Below are positions 58,486 to 64,000 of a stretch of DNA of 64,000 nucleotides, piece by piece; positions within the stretch are counted from its first letter, which is position 1; every line of letters begins with the position of its first letter. This DNA comes from Elusimicrobiota bacterium (lineage in GTDB: Bacteria; Elusimicrobiota; Elusimicrobia; Elusimicrobiales; UBA9959). The stretch is from assembly GCA_026388155.1 (NCBI GenBank), contig JAPLKI010000014.1, positions 1-64,000 on the forward strand, in the 5' to 3' direction. The position numbers and the translations under genes are program-made. The notes under the pieces were generated by a model. The model was not told the DNA's origin, did not search any database, and saw nothing but the letters and a program-made list of their open reading frames with translations.

Positions 58486-60714
58486 ATGCGATCACATTGG
58501 AAAAGTCACGAACACCGCCCGGACAAGAGAAGGGGAAACCACCATGTGGTGTCCCCTCAGTCGCGGACAGCGCCAGAGGCCCGCGACAGGTCAGGGCCAC
58601 AGTCGTTGGGAAAGGGTGGAAACCACCATGTGGCGTCCCCTCAGTCGTTGGGAAAGGGAGCGGCCTGCGACAGGCCCCGCCCTTTTGGTTCCGATATCAA
58701 TCCAAAAGAGCGGGGCAGGTCAGGGCCACAGCAGTTGGGAAAGGGTGGAAGCCTCAATACGGTGTCCCCTCAGCCTTCGAGAGTCGGTCCTTCTCAGAAC
58801 ATTCTTGAAGGCGTAATACAACATCACGGGGGGTTCGCTTTTTTACTTACCGAAACCGAAGGAGGAAGCGATGTGTTTCTGCGGGGCCGCGGGCTTGATC
58901 TGGCCATGGACGGGGACCGCGTACAGGCAAAAGTGCGCCGCGAGCAGAACGGACGCTTTGTGGGCGAGATAATTTGCGTGCTCACGCGCGCCCGTACTTC
59001 CATGGTCGGCATTCTTAAACACTCCCCTAAAGGCTGGGCGGTGTTCCCTGAAAAGGGGTTTACCCCGCCGGCGCAGGTGGCCGGTTTTGCCCCGAAGTTA
59101 AAACCCAGAGAGGGGGCAATCGCTGTGCTGCAAGTGACGCGCTGGCCTACGGAGAACGCGGGCGCCGCCGGAACGGTGACCGAACTATTGGGCGAGCCTG
59201 ACGATGTGCGCGTACGCATAACCGCTTTGCTGCGAGCGCGCGATATCGTGGAAGATTTTCCGAAAGAAGTTCTGGCGCAAAGCGCCGCGTTCGGCGAGCG
59301 CCTTGAAAGCGCGCAGTGGAAAGGGCGGGAGGAATTGTTCGACCTTCCGATAGTGACAATAGACGGAGCCGACGCCAAAGATTTTGACGACGCGGTATCG
59401 CTTGAACGCCTGGACGGGGACATGGTGCGGCTTGGCGTGCATATAGCGGATGTGGGGCATTATGTGAAAGCGGGGTCCGCCCTTGATAAAGAGGCGTATT
59501 TGCGGGGAACCAGCGTGTACCTGCCGGACAGGGTAGTGCCCATGCTGCCGCCCGCGCTCTCGAACAATTTGTGCAGTCTCGTGCCGGGGCAGCCCCGGCT
59601 TACGCTGTCCGTATTTATTGACATTAATTCCGCCGGTAAGGTTGCCCGCCGCCGCCTGGCACAAACCGTCATCCGCTCCTGCCGGCGTTTCACTTACGAG
59701 GAAGTGCAGTCGCTTCTTGACGGGCAAAAGGTGAGCGCGGTGCCAAAGGCCGCGGAAGAAGCTGTTATGCGCATGGGCGACTTGGCCGCCGTGCTCTATA
59801 AAGTCAGGGTAAAGCGCGGCGCGCTGGACTTCAATCTTCCCGAATATAAAGTGGAAACGGACGCGCAAGGCAAACCGCTTCGCGTAGTGCTTCGCCCGAG
59901 GCTTCAAAGCCACCGTCTTATAGAGGAATTCATGCTGCTCGCGAACGAGTCTGTGGCCACCGAGCTTATGGCCGCGAAAATGCCGTTTTTGCACCGCCGC
60001 CACGACGCGCCGGATCCCGCCAAACTCAAAACGCTGGCGGAGACGCTGGGAGATCTGGGTTTGTCGGCCGGGCACATTATGGGCGGAAATACGCACAAAG
60101 GTTTGCAGGAAGTTCTGTGCCAGGCGGAAGGGAACCCGCTTGAGGATATAATCAATTCCCTTATAGTGCGCAGCATGCGGCAGGCTGTTTACTCTCCGGA
60201 GTCAACCGGGCATTTCGGCATAGCCGCAAGGTTCTATTCCCATTTTACCTCTCCGATCCGCAGATATCCGGATCTGATGACGCACCGCGCCGTAACAACG
60301 CTGCTATTCGGCAAGAAGGAAACCCGCGGCAGTCTTACGCTTGAGAAAGCGGGCGCGCATTGCTCGGAGCGCGAACGCGCGGCGGCGGAGGCGGAGCACA
60401 AGGCCGTGGACCTGATGCGCGCGGAATTGTTCAAATCCCAGATCGGATCAGTGATGAACGGCACTGTGACAGCCGTTACCGAAAGCGGCGCGTTCATACG
60501 TTTGGGAGATACGGGCGCCGAAGGGCTGCTGCGCGGTTCCACCCTGAAACCCGGCTCAAAGGTGAGCGTAACAGTGTCAGCCGTGGACGCCGCAAAGGGG
60601 CAGATCGACCTGGCCCCCGTCGGGCAAAAGATCCCGCCCGCGGCGCACTGGCAGGTATCGCACTGGAAAAAGCAGAAACACAATTCCGGCCGCGGCAGAG
60701 GAAGACGGCGCTGA
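58486..60714 (+). CDS. rnr: Ribonuclease R (RNase II/R family 3'-5' exoribonuclease)
   Basis: The 742-residue enzyme degrades structured RNA. The recognisable protein starts near residue 107 with a cold-shock domain (NILEGVIQHHGGFAFLL), then a second OB part, the RNB catalytic core with DGADAKDFDDAVSLERLDG near 295 (the aspartates bind magnesium), HRLIEEFMLLANESVA, FYSHFTSPIRRYPDLMTHRA near 585, and a C-terminal S1 domain (GTVTAVTESGAFIRLGDTGA). The first 100 residues are encoded by repeats and show RRGNHHV, SPQSLGKGG and RSGPQQLGKGG copies; they replace the usual helix-turn-helix. A TATTAT seven bases before the ATG suggests a leaderless transcript. Confidence 0.9.
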   Translation: MRSHWKSHEHRPDKRRGNHHVVSPQSRTAPEARDRSGPQSLGKGGNHHVASPQSLGKGAACDRPRPFGSDINPKERGRSGPQQLGKGGSLNTVSPQPSRVGPSQNILEGVIQHHGGFAFLLTETEGGSDVFLRGRGLDLAMDGDRVQAKVRREQNGRFVGEIICVLTRARTSMVGILKHSPKGWAVFPEKGFTPPAQVAGFAPKLKPREGAIAVLQVTRWPTENAGAAGTVTELLGEPDDVRVRITALLRARDIVEDFPKEVLAQSAAFGERLESAQWKGREELFDLPIVTIDGADAKDFDDAVSLERLDGDMVRLGVHIADVGHYVKAGSALDKEAYLRGTSVYLPDRVVPMLPPALSNNLCSLVPGQPRLTLSVFIDINSAGKVARRRLAQTVIRSCRRFTYEEVQSLLDGQKVSAVPKAAEEAVMRMGDLAAVLYKVRVKRGALDFNLPEYKVETDAQGKPLRVVLRPRLQSHRLIEEFMLLANESVATELMAAKMPFLHRRHDAPDPAKLKTLAETLGDLGLSAGHIMGGNTHKGLQEVLCQAEGNPLEDIINSLIVRSMRQAVYSPESTGHFGIAARFYSHFTSPIRRYPDLMTHRAVTTLLFGKKETRGSLTLEKAGAHCSERERAAAEAEHKAVDLMRAELFKSQIGSVMNGTVTAVTESGAFIRLGDTGAEGLLRGSTLKPGSKVSVTVSAVDAAKGQIDLAPVGQKIPPAAHWQVSHWKKQKHNSGRGRGRRR
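58532..58778. repeat. Direct repeats encoding the RNase R N-terminal extension
   Basis: A palindromic word around AAACCACCATGTGGTG occurs at 58532 and 58620, with a decayed third copy at 58748. Each is followed by GTCCCCTCAG. A second word, CAGGGCCACAG followed by a CGTTGGGAAAGGG-like stretch, occurs twice, with a partial third. All keep the frame. Confidence 0.8.
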
Positions 60715-60751
60715 TTTATCCGGCGCAGAGTGTTCAGATTTCGAGGTGTGA

Positions 60752-61204
60752 ATGTCCGATAATGAGGAAAACCCCGGTGTAAAGCCTGTGCTTCGCATAA
60801 TAATCCTGCTGATAATTATGCCAGCCGCCTTTTTTTTCACCTATTGGATCCCGTGTACGCTCATTTTGAATCCATTCTTTGGAAACGAACACTCGCAACT
60901 GGCAGCCCGCTTTCGGTTGACCGGTTTCATTTCTTTTTTTGTCGCTCTCGGCGTCGGCTGGTATGTATGGAAAAAGCTCGGTGCGATATCGCAGGGGCGC
61001 GTTTCAGGCGCCTTGCTGGGAGCGGCTATACTGGGCGCGTTCGGCTTTTGCGCCGGGTTCTTCGGCCCGATGATCTTTGCCCCGGGGGCGAACCAGGGCC
61101 CGTTGCTCGGCCTCTTTATCACCGGCCCCCTGGGTTTCCTGCTAGGTGCGATCGCCGGTTTTATATATCCCAAATTCTTCAAATTCCTTACGCCGGATAA
61201 ATAA
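60752..61204 (+). CDS. Small membrane protein, unknown function
   Basis: The 150-residue protein has four transmembrane helices (about residues 12-32, 52-70, 82-105 and 115-140), the last two very rich in Gly and Ala (GALLGAAILGAFGFCAGFFG). It resembles many small integral proteins, but no family is clear. It follows RNase R by 37 bases on the same strand. Confidence 0.6.
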   Translation: MSDNEENPGVKPVLRIIILLIIMPAAFFFTYWIPCTLILNPFFGNEHSQLAARFRLTGFISFFVALGVGWYVWKKLGAISQGRVSGALLGAAILGAFGFCAGFFGPMIFAPGANQGPLLGLFITGPLGFLLGAIAGFIYPKFFKFLTPDK

Positions 61205-61308
61205 CCGATATTTTTATTTGATTGGGGGAAAATCAACAAAGGGTGGGATATTCAAGCTGAAATTGGGGTGGGGACAACCACATTTATATTTTAAAAACTC
61301 AACTCTTT

Positions 61309-61449
61309 GGAGGGGGTGGCGGCGGGTTTGTCTAAGGGGGTTTTCCGGAGGCCGACTTGAGCTTGCAGTCAGGGGAGGCCGAGGATAAGGGCGGCCGCGC
61401 TGGCCGACCCGACCCCCTCAGACAAATTCGCCGACAGGACCCCCTCACC
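61309..61449 (+). repeat. Structured palindromic element, copy C
   Basis: GAGGGGGT (61310) pairs with ACCCCCTC (61439), and TTTGTCTAAGGGGGT (61327) with ACCCCCTCAGACAAA (61412), 14 of 15. The distal hairpin is GGG-CGGCC, loop GCGC, TGGCCG-A-CCC. The core CCGGAGGCCGACTTGAGC matches copy B. A GGGGACAACCAC word lies just before it near 61271. The remaining bases of 61205-61523 show only this element and the terminator. Confidence 0.75.
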
Positions 61450-61477
61450 TGTAATTAAATTTAAATCAATTGAATAT

Positions 61478-61513
61478 AAAAAAGCCGCGGATTATTAAAT
61501 CCACGGCTTTTTT
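61478..61513. terminator. Bidirectional rho-independent terminator
   Basis: AAAAAAGCCGCGGAT and ATCCACGGCTTTTTT pair with one mismatch around a short loop. It separates the plus-strand genes and element C from the minus-strand gene. Confidence 0.9.
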
Positions 61514-61523
61514 AACCACACGC

Positions 61524-62648
61524 TTATTTTTCCAGCACTTCTATGTTGGCCCGGGGGACCACCAGCTTCTCTCCGCCGTCCAATTCAACCTCAAGCACCC
61601 TCACGCGGCTTTCGCTGCCCACGGTGGTAAGCTCCGGCGGCAGCGATTTTACCGTGCCGATAACCCCGAAATACGGCTCGCGGATAATACGCACAGGGTC
61701 GCCCGGCTCTATCCAGCCGCGCCCCTGCTCTCTCTTGCACTCGGTGACATTATTGGGATAGCCCGGCACTATTATTTCCGGCCGCATAACACCCGCGCGT
61801 ATCTGCGTTGCGCCCGAGACGGAAGCCTTCTCGCCGTTCCTGGAAGCGAGCAGTTTGAAAGTATATTCCGCCATGGGAATTGAGCCGAAGCCCTCGGTGA
61901 CTATCAGCGTAATGCCCAGATTCTCGGTGCCGGTTACGGCCACGCCTATGTCGTAGCCCATAAGTTCGCGAAGATCCCGGTCGTGTATGCCGCCCACCAC
62001 CAAAGCCTTTACGCCCATCTCCACTGCTCTTTTTATAGTGGAAAGGCTGGCGTGCCTGCCGCCTATCAGAATTTTACCGCAATGTCTGTCTTTTATCCCT
62101 TCGGGGGCCAGATCTTCGGCAGGACTTTTAACCGCCACTTCTATCTCGCCGCTGGTTTCTCCTCCGATGCCGAAAATACCCTGTATAAAAGTGCCCTCCG
62201 TTTCCACCGTTACGCCGAAACCCTCGTGCACCTCCACCACTTTGCCTTTGATATATGCCGCAAGCGGCAGTATCCTCGGCGGTTCCCTGAGCATTACCTG
62301 CCCGGTTATTAAAGAAATAGACTCTATGGTACCGGCTATCGGAGACTCTATGGCGGTTTTAAACCATTTTATGAGCGGCTTGTTTTCGGCTATAACCTCA
62401 CCCTTTGCTATGGCGGCTCCCTCGCCTTTAACCATAAAGTTTTTTATTTCATCAGGCGCTACCGACAGGCGGTTGGCCACATTTACCGGGTAAACCTTGC
62501 CCGGCAGTTCGGTCTGGGCCACTATATCCGAGCCTTCCACTTCTTCGCCAAGACCCACCAGCACTTTGCCGGGTATTGGCAGCGCTCTCTTCTTTTTTAA
62601 GAGCGTGCAGGGAATAACTTTCAATCCGGGAGTATAAGCGTGAGCCAT
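61524..62648 (-). CDS. Conserved protein with barrel-sandwich and KOW-like domains, MutL partner
   Basis: The 374-residue protein has an N-terminal part with PIPGKVLVGLGEEVEGSDIV and KTAIESPIAGTIESISLITG, the pattern of lipoyl/biotinyl-like barrel-sandwich folds as in RnfC-type proteins. In the middle lies KALVVGGIHDRDLRELMGYD, and the C-terminus has PGDPVRIIREPYFGVIGTVK, a KOW motif. The function is unknown. It follows the MutL-type gene on the same strand. ATG 62648 has GGAGG eight bases upstream. Confidence 0.65.
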   Translation of the reverse strand: MAHAYTPGLKVIPCTLLKKKRALPIPGKVLVGLGEEVEGSDIVAQTELPGKVYPVNVANRLSVAPDEIKNFMVKGEGAAIAKGEVIAENKPLIKWFKTAIESPIAGTIESISLITGQVMLREPPRILPLAAYIKGKVVEVHEGFGVTVETEGTFIQGIFGIGGETSGEIEVAVKSPAEDLAPEGIKDRHCGKILIGGRHASLSTIKRAVEMGVKALVVGGIHDRDLRELMGYDIGVAVTGTENLGITLIVTEGFGSIPMAEYTFKLLASRNGEKASVSGATQIRAGVMRPEIIVPGYPNNVTECKREQGRGWIEPGDPVRIIREPYFGVIGTVKSLPPELTTVGSESRVRVLEVELDGGEKLVVPRANIEVLEK

Positions 62649-62675
62649 AATTATATCCTCCAAAATGATTTCGTT

Positions 62676-62757
62676 CAGGGGCTTGAGACTAGTGGCTAGG
62701 GTTTGGGGACAGAGTTTTCCTTCCCTGACCGCTATTCTCTCTACGCTACCCGCTGCT
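62676..62757. repeat. Heptameric array between the MutL-type gene and its neighbour
   Basis: TTCCCTG, ACCGCTA, TTCTCTC, TACGCTA, CCCGCTG are preceded by purine-rich words (TAGTGGC, TAGGGTT, TGGGGAC). It fills the gap between two minus-strand genes. Confidence 0.75.
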
Positions 62758-64000
62758 TTAGACCGGGTACATCCCCATTGCTTTGTACCACTTATTCAAA
62801 TCAGCTATACGTTTTGAGTGCGACTTGGGCAACTCAAAGGGACGGCCTCTGCCGTCAAGCACAAGTCCCACCACACCGCCCTCAATATCAGCCTCCACTT
62901 TGTTGCCGGAGCCCGCGCCCATGTCAAAACCCTTGGCGGGCCTTGCCGTAAGCTTTGCCTTGGCGGCTTCCAGCGGAATGTGCAGGATATCGCCGAAACG
63001 CAGGTCTCCCCAGAGCCTTTTTGCGCCCGGAGCCGTAACTTCCCAATCCATTATAACCTGGCCTTCCTTGGCAAGGCCTTTAGGAGCGAGGCAGGTTCCC
63101 ATGCGCACAAGACAATCGTTGTAAAACACATCAAGGGCCGCTTTCTCGCTTATCTGGGCAAGCACCCCCAGGTGCGGCATCATAAAGATGGAATCCACCG
63201 CCATACGGGTAACGCCCTCGGGCTGGTAGGCGTCTATCATCATCAGCATGGACTGCGTGCGCCGGGGGGAATGCGCGAGTATCCCGCCCGAACCTATTAC
63301 ATAGTCCAGCCGCATGATATTGATAAGGCTGGCCCCGGAGGCGGTCTGCTCGAACGCGTCCGAGATGGAGCGTTCCTGCTGAACGCCCTTAAGGCCGACG
63401 GCAAGCGACTTGTGCTGGTCAAAAGCCAGGCGCAGGGCTTCGCGTGCGACCGCGTGTTCGATCTGCAGGTCTTCAACGGTCTGGGGGATGGTGGTGGGCC
63501 TTATCATTTTATTTTTCAGACGGTTGCGCAGGTCCTGTTCTTCCACGTCAAAAGGCAGCCAGCGCAGAATATTGGCAAGCCCCGTCTCGGCCATCACATT
63601 TGAAATGGAATAGCTCATCCCCAGGTTGGCGCTGACGGTGCGGTTAAAAACTCCCGAGAACACCGAGAACACGTCGGTGGTGGCGCCGCCTATGTCTACG
63701 GCCAGCACATTAAATTTATTCGCCTTGGCGAATTTTTCCGTCATGGAGCCGACCGCGGCCGGAGTGGGCATGATGGGCGCCCCCACCATCTTCATAAGCT
63801 TCGGGTAGCCGGGGGCCTGCTGCATCACATGCTCAAGAAAAATGTCGTGAATTTTGTGGCGCGCGGGCATCAGGTTTTCCCGCTCAAGCGAGGGGCGGAT
63901 ATTTTCCGTTATTATAAGAGCGGTGCGGTCGCCCAATATATCCTTTATCTGCTGATGCGCCTTGTTGTTGCCGGCGTAAATAACAGGCAGTTTGTAGGAG
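62758..64000 (-). CDS. Glutamate mutase accessory protein MutL/GlmL-like, partial
   Basis: About 414 residues of the C-terminal part are visible; the frame stays open to the window edge (PVIYAGNNKAHQQIKDILGD). The ASKHA ATPase pattern VLAVDIGGATTDVFSVFSGV and IGSGGILAHSPRRTQSMLMM mark the MutL/GlmL family, which is encoded near adenosylcobalamin-dependent glutamate mutases and may act as a reactivating factor. Mutase subunits would lie outside the window. The end (SHSKRIADLNKWYKAMGMYP) is also family-typical. Confidence 0.85.
   Translation of the reverse strand, partial: SYKLPVIYAGNNKAHQQIKDILGDRTALIITENIRPSLERENLMPARHKIHDIFLEHVMQQAPGYPKLMKMVGAPIMPTPAAVGSMTEKFAKANKFNVLAVDIGGATTDVFSVFSGVFNRTVSANLGMSYSISNVMAETGLANILRWLPFDVEEQDLRNRLKNKMIRPTTIPQTVEDLQIEHAVAREALRLAFDQHKSLAVGLKGVQQERSISDAFEQTASGASLINIMRLDYVIGSGGILAHSPRRTQSMLMMIDAYQPEGVTRMAVDSIFMMPHLGVLAQISEKAALDVFYNDCLVRMGTCLAPKGLAKEGQVIMDWEVTAPGAKRLWGDLRFGDILHIPLEAAKAKLTARPAKGFDMGAGSGNKVEADIEGGVVGLVLDGRGRPFELPKSHSKRIADLNKWYKAMGMYPV

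Noticed and set aside
59185-60096. 303-codon minus-strand frame
   Set aside because: It is a shadow of the RNB domain of RNase R, with no domain of its own.

Overview
The window reads as a chromosomal segment of a free-living, anaerobic, hydrogen-metabolising Gram-negative bacterium. It carries two [NiFe] hydrogenases, a heterodisulfide-reductase-type module, a PorV/PorQ-type outer-membrane protein, a protein with a pilin-like C-terminus, a DUF6754 membrane operon and a MutL/GlmL-type protein. This mixture fits an uncultured phylum of the Elusimicrobiota type. That is an inference from gene content; there is no rRNA gene here to settle it.

Layout. (1) 1-8510: the C-terminal part of a PUFA-synthase-like multidomain PKS (tandem ACPs, KR, DH), its Sfp-type phosphopantetheinyl transferase, a NodU/CmcH-type carbamoyltransferase with its usual DUF5989 and SxtJ small membrane partners, and a biotin-dependent carboxyltransferase. 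Together they suggest a lipid or secondary-metabolite locus. (2) 8876-16099: hdrCBA-mvhDGA plus a hydrogenase maturation protease, an electron-bifurcating [NiFe] hydrogenase/Hdr complex. (3) 16100-26650: an accessory island with HigB/HigA, a degenerate nucleotidyltransferase, a secreted metallopeptidase, two YhcG (DUF1016) nucleases, a PD-(D/E)XK-DUF2075 helicase, a thermonuclease-like protein, a NERD nuclease and small membrane proteins. The DNA becomes visibly AT-richer from about 22000. (4) 27038-34305: small secreted proteins, a Sel1-repeat protein, a semialdehyde dehydrogenase and a cell-wall amidase. (5) 34492-43988: an eleven-gene group 4 membrane-bound [NiFe] hydrogenase. (6) 44085-64000: MscS channel, parvulin, the DUF6754 operon, PorV and fibronectin-type surface proteins, a SUMF1-like lipid- or surface-modifying protein, a methyltransferase and GT-C glycosyltransferase pair, RNase R, and a MutL-type protein that runs off the right edge.

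The genes suggest one energy scheme. The soluble Mvh-Hdr complex would couple H2 to ferredoxin and a disulfide-type acceptor. The membrane hydrogenase would couple ferredoxin and H2 to ion pumping.

The most unusual signals are not genes. First, at least fifteen degenerate tandem arrays share a seven-base period but use different words. They lie in operon gaps and in PKS linkers, often as inverted pairs. Second, a roughly 145-190 bp element occurs three times, and its helices keep pairing although their sequences differ. Third, a CGCACTTT...AAAGTGCG hairpin is dispersed in four copies, one of them inside a glycosyltransferase gene. Fourth, an operator-plus-promoter motif is repeated in front of four island genes, and its half-site reappears as perfect palindromes inside a YhcG gene.
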